Shown here in pieces: positions 1-7,449 of a stretch of DNA of 32,983 nucleotides; position 1 is the stretch's first letter, and every line of letters begins with the position of its first letter. The notes beneath the pieces were generated by a model that did no database searches, was not told the origin of the DNA, and was given only the letters and a program-made list of their open reading frames with translations. A program made the translations under genes and the position numbers. The stretch comes from Cyclobacteriaceae bacterium (GTDB taxonomy: Bacteria; Bacteroidota; Bacteroidia; Cytophagales; Cyclobacteriaceae), in NCBI GenBank assembly GCA_026989535.1, contig JALSJD010000016.1:1-32983 (forward strand), written 5' to 3'.

Positions 1-2
1 GT

Positions 3-95
3 GGCTGGCCGTGGCCTACCCACGATCATGTAAATGCCAAAGACAAAGGACGATTTGCCAAATATGCCGATGGAAAAATTGAAGTGAGAGAATAG
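3..95 (+). pseudogene. C-terminal end of an unidentified protein, cut by the window edge
   Basis: An open frame enters from the left edge and stops at TAG 93-95. The visible tail begins GWPWPTHDHVNAKDKGRFAK and ends in KIEVRE. I do not recognise the family. It may be the intact 3' end of a normal gene lying outside the window, or a remnant. Its central 15 codons (29-73) occur again, base for base, at 824-868 beyond the toxin-antitoxin pair, in the same reading frame, so one of the two copies is a duplicated fragment. Only about 30 residues are visible, so no function is offered. Confidence 0.45.
29..73 (+). repeat. 45-bp direct repeat, left copy
   Basis: Positions 29-73 are identical to 824-868. 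Both copies are read in one frame and encode the VNAKDKGRFAKYADG tail. The two copies bracket the 750 bp that hold the RelE/ParE-type toxin-antitoxin pair. Recombination between them would remove the pair. Confidence 0.85.
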
Positions 96-137
96 CTCTT
101 ATCCTCATTTATTTATTCTTCTATTTATTCGTGGAGA

Positions 138-443
138 TTACTCGGTAAAGGGTTCTTGGCTTGTGTGGATTACATTTAAAATATCAATCACATTCTCTTT
201 AACTTCATACACGATTCGATAACTCCACCTAAAAAATCTCCTAACCTCCCCTAATTCTTTTGGATAATACTCATCTATTTGATATTTTCTTGGATGAGTT
301 GATAACGAATTCGTGGCTTTAAATATTCCTTTCCTGACTCTATCTGCACTTTGAGGAGACCCCTCTTTTATTCGTTGGTAATGATTTTCAAGTGAGTGAG
401 CTGCCTTAGTCGTCCAATTCACTTTTAATTTCTTTGCTACCAA
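138..443 (-). CDS. RelE/ParE-family toxin of a type II toxin-antitoxin system
   Basis: This 101-residue protein has the size and pattern of the RelE/ParE fold: basic N-terminus, a helical stretch (NHYQRIKEG, residues 21-29), and a C-terminal sheet with a RFFRWSYRIVYEV segment (about 69-81) followed by IDILNVIHTSQ. In the family such proteins act in the cytoplasm, either as ribosome-dependent mRNA endonucleases (RelE) or gyrase inhibitors (ParE); the sequence alone does not settle which. Its start overlaps the last 7 bases of the upstream antitoxin gene (437-688), the usual antitoxin-first order with translational coupling. The pair is probably autorepressed, as is normal for the family. It sits between the two 45-bp repeats, which suggests acquisition or duplication of this segment. 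Confidence 0.85.
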   Translation of the reverse strand: MVAKKLKVNWTTKAAHSLENHYQRIKEGSPQSADRVRKGIFKATNSLSTHPRKYQIDEYYPKELGEVRRFFRWSYRIVYEVKENVIDILNVIHTSQEPFTE

Positions 444-688
444 TTTTCAGATTGTTTTTCTAGCTCTTCTTGACTAAGATATTTACCCTCTTTCATTTGT
501 AGTCTAGCTTCATCAATATCATGGATATAAGCTTCTTTGGCAATAGGCTTTCCTTCTGCTGTAAACCCTATAACTTCCTCTTTTAATCTTTCTTTTTTGA
601 GCAAAGATTCCAATTTTGAAATAAGGTTTTCATTCCTTACTGCCAATATTTCTTGTATAAAGTTCAGTTTCCTTGTCTGTATATCCAT
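437..688 (-). CDS. Antitoxin partner of the RelE/ParE-type toxin
   Basis: An 83-residue, highly charged and mostly helical protein lies directly upstream of the toxin and overlaps it by 7 bases. The N-terminal half (residues 1-35, rich in Leu, Glu, Lys) looks like a short dimerising helix pair. The C-terminal half contains EGKPIAKEAYIHDIDEAR and a Glu-rich tail ending KQSENW, typical of the flexible toxin-wrapping arm of Bacteroidota antitoxins. No clear ribbon-helix-helix or HTH motif can be picked out, so DNA binding is assumed only from the usual behaviour of such modules. The identification rests mainly on position, size and composition. Confidence 0.75.
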   Translation of the reverse strand: MDIQTRKLNFIQEILAVRNENLISKLESLLKKERLKEEVIGFTAEGKPIAKEAYIHDIDEARLQMKEGKYLSQEELEKQSENW

Positions 689-740
689 AATTATTTTTTG
701 CTACTAAGTTAACGATTTCATTTTGGAATCTAACTGATAG

Positions 741-887
741 ACCTACCAAAACTGGCGCAAAAGTTATTGCAAAGTCTTCCTATTCAGTTATTCTATACCT
801 TTTATAGGCCATAACGAAAACCGTGTAAATGCCAAAGACAAAGGACGATTTGCCAAATATGCCGATGGTCGTAAAAAAACAAAGTAA
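741..887 (+). pseudogene. Remnant carrying a second copy of the VNAKDKGRFAKYADG tail
   Basis: A short open stretch follows the stop at 738-740 and ends at TAA 885-887. Its last third (824-868) repeats the C-terminal fragment at the left window edge exactly, but the protein then ends in RKKTK instead of KIEVRE. The residues before the repeat (around SIPFIGHNENR) do not match the left copy, so only the tail was duplicated or conserved. There is no convincing start codon or domain, and I treat it as a gene fragment. Confidence 0.4.
824..868 (+). repeat. 45-bp direct repeat, right copy
   Basis: Identical to 29-73. It lies 41 bp before the CTTAAG box of the two-component system, so the duplicated segment reaches close to the cusR promoter. 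Confidence 0.85.
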
Positions 888-908
888 TCAAATCGAAGAA
901 TCAATTAT

Positions 909-925
909 TTTAAGCTAATCTTAAG
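909..925 (+). promoter_or_regulatory. Candidate response-regulator box (TTTAAG-N5-CTTAAG) upstream of cusR
   Basis: Two near-identical hexamers, TTTAAG at 909-914 and CTTAAG at 920-925, are spaced 11 bp start to start, about one helical turn, as is usual for tandem OmpR-family sites. The same arrangement with two perfect CTTAAG hexamers lies at 3038-3054 before the pump gene. The box abuts the putative -7 element at 928-935 and would cover the -33 region, which suggests autoregulation. Confidence 0.6.
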
Positions 926-927
926 AC

Positions 928-935
928 TAGATTTG
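928..935 (+). promoter_or_regulatory. Putative Bacteroidota -7 element of cusR
   Basis: TAGATTTG fits the Bacteroidota TAnnTTTG consensus fully. Transcription would begin near 942, leaving a leader of about 28 nt before ATG 970. I see no TTTG at the expected -33 position, which fits a promoter that depends on a bound regulator. Confidence 0.5.
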
Positions 936-969
936 ATTCAATCTGCTATAATTTCTTGATTTTTGTAAT

Positions 970-1638
970 ATGCGATTACTTATTGTAGAAGATGAGCCTG
1001 GAATTGCCAACTTTTTAAAACAAGGACTGGAAGAAGAATCGTATGAAGTTGACCTTGCCGACAACGGCAAAACCGGCCTTGATTTAGCCTTAAACAATAA
1101 TTACGACCTTTTACTACTTGATTGGATAGTGCCTGAATTAAGTGGATTGGAGATTACCATAAAATTTAGAGCCCAAAATACAATAACACCCATCATTTTT
1201 TTAACAGCCAAAGACACCCTGCAAGAAACCATTACTGCCCTAAAGCAAGGAGCAAATGATTATGTTAAAAAACCCTTTCATTTTGAAGAAATATTAGAGC
1301 GGATAAAGGTGCAATTACGGCCTAAAACAGCTAAAAATGAATTGTTGATGCTTAATTCGATACATATAAATTTAGGTAGCCGGCAAGTGTTCAAAAACAA
1401 AAAAGAGATAATTCTTACACAAAAAGAGTTTGACTTATTAACCTACCTCATTCAAAACCAAGGAAGTATTTGCACCAGAATTGATATTATTAAAGATGTG
1501 TGGGATATTCATTTTGAGTATAACACAGGTGTAATTGATGTATATATTAATGCACTTAGAAAAAAGCTAAACTTGCAAAAAGAGGACGATTTTATTCAAA
1601 CAGTGCGAGGAGTGGGCTACATTGCCAAGGAGCTATGA
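970..1638 (+). CDS. cusR: OmpR/PhoB-family response regulator, CusR-like
   Basis: This 222-residue cytoplasmic regulator has a receiver domain at residues 1-115, with the acidic pocket E7-D8, the phospho-acceptor D51 (in LLLLDWIVPE) and the conserved lysine K101 in VKKPF. A winged-helix DNA-binding domain follows at about 125-222, with LTQKEFDLLTYLI and the closing QTVRGVGYIAKE that mark the OmpR/PhoB class. It overlaps the kinase gene by 4 bases (ATGA at 1635-1638), so the two are translationally coupled. The neighbouring metal RND pump and the shared CTTAAG boxes make it the likely activator of czcA-czcB in response to metal in the periplasm. Assignment to Cu/Ag rather than Zn/Co/Cd cannot be made from the sequence; the gene symbol denotes the family only. 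Confidence 0.9.
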   Translation: MRLLIVEDEPGIANFLKQGLEEESYEVDLADNGKTGLDLALNNNYDLLLLDWIVPELSGLEITIKFRAQNTITPIIFLTAKDTLQETITALKQGANDYVKKPFHFEEILERIKVQLRPKTAKNELLMLNSIHINLGSRQVFKNKKEIILTQKEFDLLTYLIQNQGSICTRIDIIKDVWDIHFEYNTGVIDVYINALRKKLNLQKEDDFIQTVRGVGYIAKEL

Positions 1639-3023
1639 GTATATCATTTAAAAACCGAATTGCGCTTAATTATGTAGTGGCTACGGCCATAATGATAGCC
1701 GCAGTATTCGTTATTATAGTGCTTATTGTTAAAACCACTGTATTTTATAATTTAGATAAAAACCTTGAATTTGAAGCCAATAAACACACAGACGAACTCA
1801 TTATTCATAATGATAGCGTACATTTTGCTAACATTTTAGAGTGGACGGAAAGAGAGCATCGTGAGGTTCAATTTCATCCTGTTTTTATTCAGCTTGTAAG
1901 CCTCAAGGGGCTTTTTATGGATAAATCGCCCAACTTAAAAGATGCCAATTTAATTTTTGAGAAGGGCAACCATAATAAACAGTTTAACACCCATATTAAA
2001 GGCATCCCTGTAAGGCAAATTCAAATACCCATAGTAGAAAAAGGCGTAACTAAGGGTTTTATGCTGGCTGCCGTTTCCACTGAAGAGGCTGAAATGGTTA
2101 TCAAAAATTTAAAAAATGTATTGCTATTACTGTACCCCTTGGTGCTATTTGTATTGTTTGGAGTAGCGCGCTACTTAGCAGGCCGAAGTATAAAACCTAT
2201 CAAAAAAATTACAGATACGGCCAACGATATTACTAAAAATAGCCTTAACGAACGCATAGAGTTGCCCCAAAACAAAGATGAACTCTACACCCTAACCTCC
2301 TCCATTAACGAACTATTAGAGCGAATACAAGAAGCATTTGAACGCGAAAAACAATTTACCTCCGATGCTTCGCACGAATTAAGAACACCACTGGCTGTTT
2401 TAACAGGCACACTAGAAGTGCTGATACGAAAACCACGCACCGAAGCAGAATACAAAGAAAAAATTGAATACAGTATTAAGGAGATTGCGCGTATGTCTGC
2501 CACGGTAGACCAATTATTAATGTTGGCCAGAGTAGATAACGAAATCAAATTAGCGAAACAACAACCCATTGAGCCTGTGGCCATTATCGATACTGTATTA
2601 GAGCGGTACAAGCATATAATTAAGGAGCAAGAGCTAATCATTAATGTAGATACTGAAGCAGATATTAAACTTGAAAGCAACCCATATTACATTGATTTAA
2701 TTTTTGATAATTTAATTTCTAACGCCATTAAATATTCTAAAAATGGCACTGGCATAAACGTCTCATTTAGTAAAAAAGCCTCTTCGGTAATTTGCTTAAT
2801 TGCAGACCAAGGAGTTGGCATTTCTGGGGAGCACTTAGATAAAATTTTCAACCCATTTTTTAGAGCAAAGTCCTCCTCTCATAAAACAGCCAAAGGAGAC
2901 GGCCTAGGCCTTTCCATAGTAAAAAAAGCGTGCGAATCGATGGGCATTATAATTAGCATTAAAAGCAAAGTAAACCACGGCACAACAGTAACCCTTACTT
3001 TTCCTCCTAACCTAAATTCCTAG
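1635..3023 (+). CDS. cusS: Sensor histidine kinase, CusS-like
   Basis: A 462-residue inner-membrane kinase: TM1 at about residues 11-33, a periplasmic sensor of roughly 125 residues, TM2 at about 162-180, a HAMP linker, the phospho-accepting H247 in DASHELRTPL, and a HATPase domain with the N box (DNLISNAIKYSKNG), G1 box (DQGVGIS) and G2 box (GDGLGLSIV). This order is standard for metal-sensing kinases of the CusS/CzcS type. It phosphorylates the partner regulator encoded just upstream with a 4-base overlap. The periplasmic part is short and has several histidines (for example HTDELIIHNDSVHF at about 51-64 and EREHRE), which could bind metal, but that is inference. Confidence 0.9.
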   Translation: MSISFKNRIALNYVVATAIMIAAVFVIIVLIVKTTVFYNLDKNLEFEANKHTDELIIHNDSVHFANILEWTEREHREVQFHPVFIQLVSLKGLFMDKSPNLKDANLIFEKGNHNKQFNTHIKGIPVRQIQIPIVEKGVTKGFMLAAVSTEEAEMVIKNLKNVLLLLYPLVLFVLFGVARYLAGRSIKPIKKITDTANDITKNSLNERIELPQNKDELYTLTSSINELLERIQEAFEREKQFTSDASHELRTPLAVLTGTLEVLIRKPRTEAEYKEKIEYSIKEIARMSATVDQLLMLARVDNEIKLAKQQPIEPVAIIDTVLERYKHIIKEQELIINVDTEADIKLESNPYYIDLIFDNLISNAIKYSKNGTGINVSFSKKASSVICLIADQGVGISGEHLDKIFNPFFRAKSSSHKTAKGDGLGLSIVKKACESMGIIISIKSKVNHGTTVTLTFPPNLNS

Positions 3024-3033
3024 CAACTGATAC

Positions 3034-3058
3034 AAATCTTAAGCATATCTTAAGATTT
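3034..3058 (+). promoter_or_regulatory. Perfect 10-bp inverted repeat containing CTTAAG-N5-CTTAAG before the pump gene
   Basis: Arms AAATCTTAAG (3034-3043) and CTTAAGATTT (3049-3058) are separated by 5 bp. Since CTTAAG is its own reverse complement, the site is also a direct repeat of CTTAAG with 11-bp spacing, as expected for an OmpR-family dimer. It lies 29 bp before the putative -7 element, a normal place for an activator. The same motif occurs before cusR, so CusR is the likely ligand. Confidence 0.7.
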
Positions 3059-3086
3059 AAAAGTGAATTATGATAAAGGACAAAAT

Positions 3087-3094
3087 TACTTTTG
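3087..3094 (+). promoter_or_regulatory. Putative Bacteroidota -7 element of the czcA-czcB operon
   Basis: TACTTTTG fits TAnnTTTG fully. Transcription would start near 3101 and ATG is at 3117. No TTTG is visible at -33, in line with activation from the upstream CTTAAG box. Confidence 0.5.
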
Positions 3095-3116
3095 CAATGT
3101 ATAAAAGCAGTTTGAT

Positions 3117-6100
3117 ATGTTAGAACGGATTATTGGATACAGCATTCAGCACAAACTGATTGTGTTTTTATTTACTTTAGGAATTATAGGGCTCGGAATT
3201 TACTCCCTAACCCAACTGCCCATTGGGGCAGTACCTGATATTACCAATAATCAGGTGCAGGTTATTACCACCTCTCGCAACCTAGCCACCGAAGATGTTG
3301 AAAAATACCTTACCTACCCTGTTGAGCTAGAAATGGCCAATCTACCGGGTGTTATAGAGATTCGTTCGGTTTCAAAATTTGGCCTCTCGGTTGTTACCAT
3401 TGTGTTTGAGGATGATATGGGCACCTACCTGCCACGGCAATTAATTGCTGAAAAAATAAAAAGTGCCGAAGAAAATATACCCAAAGGGTTTGGATCTCCT
3501 TTTATGGGCCCAGTTTCAACAGGTTTAGGCGAAATTTATCAATACATACTTGATGTAAAGCCTGAATATAAAGACAGCTATTCCATTACAGATTTGCGTA
3601 CCATACAAGACTGGGTAGTACGAAGACAACTATCTGGCATTAAAGGTGTTGTAGAAGTAAATACTTGGGGAGGAAAATTAAAACAATATGAAGTAAGCAT
3701 CGACCCAGAGCAGTTGAGAGCCATTCAAATTTCGATTTCTGAAGTATATGAAGCACTTGAAAAGAATAATGGCGTTACAGGTGGTGGCTATATTGAAAAA
3801 ATTAACGAAAGCTATTTTATTCGAGGCGAGGGGCTTGTAAAATCATTAGAAGATATTGAAAACATTGTTGTTACCACACGCGAAGGCACGCCCATTTATA
3901 TTAGAGATGTAGCAAAAGTAGGCTTTGGCCACGCCACACGTTTTGGGGCAATTACGGCCAATGGAGAGGGAGAAAAAGTGCTGGGGCAAGTAATGATGCT
4001 AAAAGATGCCAATTCGAAAGCCACTATTAATAGAGTAAGAGCTCGGGTAGATGAAATTCAAAAAACCCTCCCTCCCGGTATTTTTATCAATGGTTTTTTA
4101 GATCGAAATGAACTTATTGAAAAAACTACGATGACGATTACCGAAAACTTAATTTCAGGTTTTCTCATTGTAATTTTCATTGTAGTACTCCTGCTCGGCA
4201 ATATTCGGTCAGGTTTGGTAGTTGCCTCGGTTATCCCAATTTCCCTCCTTTTTGCCATATCCTTAATGTATTTTACAGGTGTTGATGCCAACCTCATGAG
4301 CTTAGGCGCCATCGATTTTGGGATTATCATTGACGGTGCAGTTATTATTGTAGAATTTATTGCCTTTAAAATTACGGCTGATAGAACTAAAATACTTGGT
4401 TTACCCAAAGCTGAAAGACAAGATTTTATTGATAAAGTAACCTTTGAAGGAACTACAAAAATGATGCGTTCGGCTGTGTTTGGGCAAATAATTATCATTT
4501 TGGTATTTATCCCAATTTTATCCTTAACAGGGGTTGAAGGCAAAATGTTTAAGCCTATGGCATTGGTGTTTTCATTTGCCCTTACAGGCACAATGATTTT
4601 AGGTTTTACCTATGTACCGGTGGTTTCCTCCTTATTCATCACTCCTACTGACCCTACAAAAAGAACGATTTCTAAACGATTAATGAATTGGTTAGAGAAA
4701 TTATACGAACCTTCTATTACGTGGGCATTAAACAGTAAAAGGATCATTATCGGTAGTGCATTAGTACTACTAGTTGCTACAGGAATTGTGTTTAGTAAGA
4801 TGGGTGGCGAATTTGTGCCTACCTTGGATGAAGGTGATTTTGTGATTCAGCCAGTGCTTAAAACCGGCACATCGCTGCAAAAAACAGTTGAAACTACTAC
4901 CCGCATTGAGCAAATATTAAAACGATTTCCGGAGGTAAAAGATGTAGTTACCAGAATTGGAGCTGCCGAAGTGCCTACCGACCCTATGTCGATGGAAGAA
5001 AGTGATGTAATTATTACCCTTAAGCCTAAAGGCGAATGGACTACCGCAGAAACCAAAGATGAGCTGGCCGATCATTTTAAAGAGGCATTGCAAGAAATAC
5101 CGGGCATTGATTACGAATTTACACAGCCCATCGAAATGCGTTTTAATGAGCTTATTACTGGTGTTAGAGCAGATTTGGCTATAAAAGTATTTGGCGAAAA
5201 TTTAGAAGTCTTAAATCAAAAAGCATTAGAAATTGAAAAGCTCATAGAAAACATTCCGGGTGCAGCTGATGTTATTGTGGAAAAAGTGAGCGGATTGCCT
5301 CAAATGAGTGTGGTGTATAACCGTAAGAAAATAGCCAAGTACGGCTTAAATGTAAGCGACCTTAATAAAATAATAAGTATGGGGTTTGCAGGCTTGCCAG
5401 CAGGCAAAGTGTTTGAAGGCGAAAAACAGTTTGATTTGGTTATTCGCTACGATGATAAATACCGGAAGAACATTCATAATTTAGAAGAATCGACTATTTT
5501 GCTACCTAATGGAGCCTACTTACCTCTGCGGGAGCTTGCAACCATATCTTACACCAAAGGACCCGCAAAAATATCGAGAGACGATACCAAGCGTAGAATC
5601 GTAGTAGGTGTAAATGTGCGAAATCGAGATTTAGAGTCGGTAGTAAAGGATGTACAAAACATACTTGAGGCAAAATTAACATTGCCCTCAGGGTATAGCA
5701 TTACGTATGGCGGCCAATTCGAGAATCTAAATAGTGCCCGCCAACGATTGATGATTGCGGTACCCATCGCACTTTTACTCATTTTTGTACTCTTATACTT
5801 TGCCTTTGGTTCGGTAAAAGATGCCTTATTGATTTACACGGCCATTCCACTTTCAGCTGTGGGTGGTGTATTTTTTCTTTACATCCGAGATCTTCCTTTT
5901 AGTATTTCTGCAGGCGTTGGGTTTATCGCATTATTTGGCATTGCGGTACTTAATGGCATTGTACTTATAGAGCATTTTAAAGAGCTAAAAACCAAAGGAT
6001 TTAAAAGTATAAATGAACGCATTATTACGGGCACCAAGGAGCGTTTACGGCCTGTGTTGTTAACAGCAGGTGCCGCAGCACTTGGGTTTCTGCCTATGGC

Positions 6101-7445
6101 CATATCAACTTCGGCAGGTGCCGAAGTACAACGCCCATTGGCCACCGTTGTTATTGGGGGGTTAATAACGGCTACTTTGCTAACAATGCTTGTGTTGCCT
6201 GTGCTTTACGCAATGTTCGAATCTAACCTGCCAAAATTAAAAGGCCTTAAAAAAAGGAGTGCCTTAGGTTTATTAATTATCATACTTCCTTTTGCATCAA
6301 ATGGGCAATCTACTACCCCTTTAAACCTAGCCCAAGCCATTGATTTGGCACTTGCCAATAACCAAGGTGTAAAGGCCGCTAAGCTGCAAGTTGATAAACG
6401 AAAGCAATTAGAATCCTCCGCTTTTAATATTGGAATGACGGAGGCCTATTATCAATATGATGAAAATAATATAGCTCCAAATGGGCTTCCACTCAAAGTT
6501 TGGGGCGTTAGTCAGGCATTTGAGTTTCCTACCGTGTATAACTCACAAAAAAAAGTAAAGAAATTAGAAACCAAGATTGAGCAGCAAAAGTATTTAATAG
6601 ATGAGTTCTACTTAAAAAAAGGGGTTTCTAAAGCCTATTATAATATAATCTACTGGCAAAAAGTTGCAGCTAATTATAAGTACCTCGATAGTCTTTTTAG
6701 TCACTTTGTAAATGCTGCTTCTCGAAAATTTGAATTAGGAGAAACAAATTACTTAGAAAAACTGACCGCATCGTCTAAAAAGAAAGAAATCAATCTTTTA
6801 TTAAAACAAACCAACGAAAGTATAGTTCGCTCCTACTTAGAGCTAAACAAATGGATGCAGGTTGACAGCACTTTTATTATTTCAGATGCTGGATTAGAAA
6901 AACTTGCAATCAATTCAATAGACACATTAAATCATCCGGGATTGCTTTATTATACTAATGCCATTGAATTGCAAGACAAATCACTTGCTGTGGCAAAAAA
7001 CAGGCTACTCCCCGATCTTCGACTTTCTTATTTTCAAGGATCCAATACAGGTGATAATGCACAAATATACCAAGGTTTTGAGGCTGGAATCGGCATTCCG
7101 TTATTCTTTGGTGCTCAAAAATCTGAGATAAATGCCGCTAAAATTAACCGCTCAATTATAGAAAGTGACGCCCTCAATTATAGAAATCAACTAAAGTCCA
7201 ACTATCATCAGCTTTTATCTGATTTAGCCAAGTATAACGAAGCCATCACTGTGTACCATCAAAGTGGAAAAACGTTGGCTTCTGAACTAATTCATACCTC
7301 CAGTAGAGGGTATCAAGATGGCGAAATAGACTTTGTACAGTATTTATTAGCCCTCGAAAATGCTATTTCAATTGAAATGGCCTATTTAAAAAACCTAAAT
7401 AATTACAATCAAACAGTACTTGAAATTAATTATTTAACCCAATAG
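3117..7445 (+). CDS. czcA: Heavy-metal RND efflux pump fused to a TolC-like outer-membrane factor (CzcA-CzcC fusion)
   Basis: Residues 1 to about 1040 are a CzcA/CusA-type proton-driven RND transporter: N-terminal TM1, two periplasmic porter regions, and a TM4 motif with D400, D406 and E413 (DFGIIIDGAVIIVE). The equivalent residues in the divalent-cation pump CzcA carry protons; Cu/Ag pumps have a different TM4 pattern. So Zn/Co/Cd/Ni-type export is the better guess. Residues about 1066-1442 are an outer-membrane factor (OEP/TolC type) starting TPLNLAQAIDLALANN. The protein, 1442 residues, is about 400 longer than a stand-alone pump. At the junction, basic residues KKR (1045-1047) precede a hydrophobic run LGLLIIILPFA (1050-1060) and NGQS, which looks like a former OMF signal peptide; it would act as a 13th membrane segment or be cleaved. 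The adaptor gene follows after 4 bp. Confidence 0.93.
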   Translation: MLERIIGYSIQHKLIVFLFTLGIIGLGIYSLTQLPIGAVPDITNNQVQVITTSRNLATEDVEKYLTYPVELEMANLPGVIEIRSVSKFGLSVVTIVFEDDMGTYLPRQLIAEKIKSAEENIPKGFGSPFMGPVSTGLGEIYQYILDVKPEYKDSYSITDLRTIQDWVVRRQLSGIKGVVEVNTWGGKLKQYEVSIDPEQLRAIQISISEVYEALEKNNGVTGGGYIEKINESYFIRGEGLVKSLEDIENIVVTTREGTPIYIRDVAKVGFGHATRFGAITANGEGEKVLGQVMMLKDANSKATINRVRARVDEIQKTLPPGIFINGFLDRNELIEKTTMTITENLISGFLIVIFIVVLLLGNIRSGLVVASVIPISLLFAISLMYFTGVDANLMSLGAIDFGIIIDGAVIIVEFIAFKITADRTKILGLPKAERQDFIDKVTFEGTTKMMRSAVFGQIIIILVFIPILSLTGVEGKMFKPMALVFSFALTGTMILGFTYVPVVSSLFITPTDPTKRTISKRLMNWLEKLYEPSITWALNSKRIIIGSALVLLVATGIVFSKMGGEFVPTLDEGDFVIQPVLKTGTSLQKTVETTTRIEQILKRFPEVKDVVTRIGAAEVPTDPMSMEESDVIITLKPKGEWTTAETKDELADHFKEALQEIPGIDYEFTQPIEMRFNELITGVRADLAIKVFGENLEVLNQKALEIEKLIENIPGAADVIVEKVSGLPQMSVVYNRKKIAKYGLNVSDLNKIISMGFAGLPAGKVFEGEKQFDLVIRYDDKYRKNIHNLEESTILLPNGAYLPLRELATISYTKGPAKISRDDTKRRIVVGVNVRNRDLESVVKDVQNILEAKLTLPSGYSITYGGQFENLNSARQRLMIAVPIALLLIFVLLYFAFGSVKDALLIYTAIPLSAVGGVFFLYIRDLPFSISAGVGFIALFGIAVLNGIVLIEHFKELKTKGFKSINERIITGTKERLRPVLLTAGAAALGFLPMAISTSAGAEVQRPLATVVIGGLITATLLTMLVLPVLYAMFESNLPKLKGLKKRSALGLLIIILPFASNGQSTTPLNLAQAIDLALANNQGVKAAKLQVDKRKQLESSAFNIGMTEAYYQYDENNIAPNGLPLKVWGVSQAFEFPTVYNSQKKVKKLETKIEQQKYLIDEFYLKKGVSKAYYNIIYWQKVAANYKYLDSLFSHFVNAASRKFELGETNYLEKLTASSKKKEINLLLKQTNESIVRSYLELNKWMQVDSTFIISDAGLEKLAINSIDTLNHPGLLYYTNAIELQDKSLAVAKNRLLPDLRLSYFQGSNTGDNAQIYQGFEAGIGIPLFFGAQKSEINAAKINRSIIESDALNYRNQLKSNYHQLLSDLAKYNEAITVYHQSGKTLASELIHTSSRGYQDGEIDFVQYLLALENAISIEMAYLKNLNNYNQTVLEINYLTQ

Positions 7446-7449
7446 AATT

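Noticed and set aside
4058-4591. Long open frame on the strand opposite the pump gene
   Set aside because: It is antisense to the conserved TM4 region of czcA, has no recognisable domain and follows from the codon bias of the true gene. Similar antisense frames in the kinase and cytochrome genes were dropped for the same reason.
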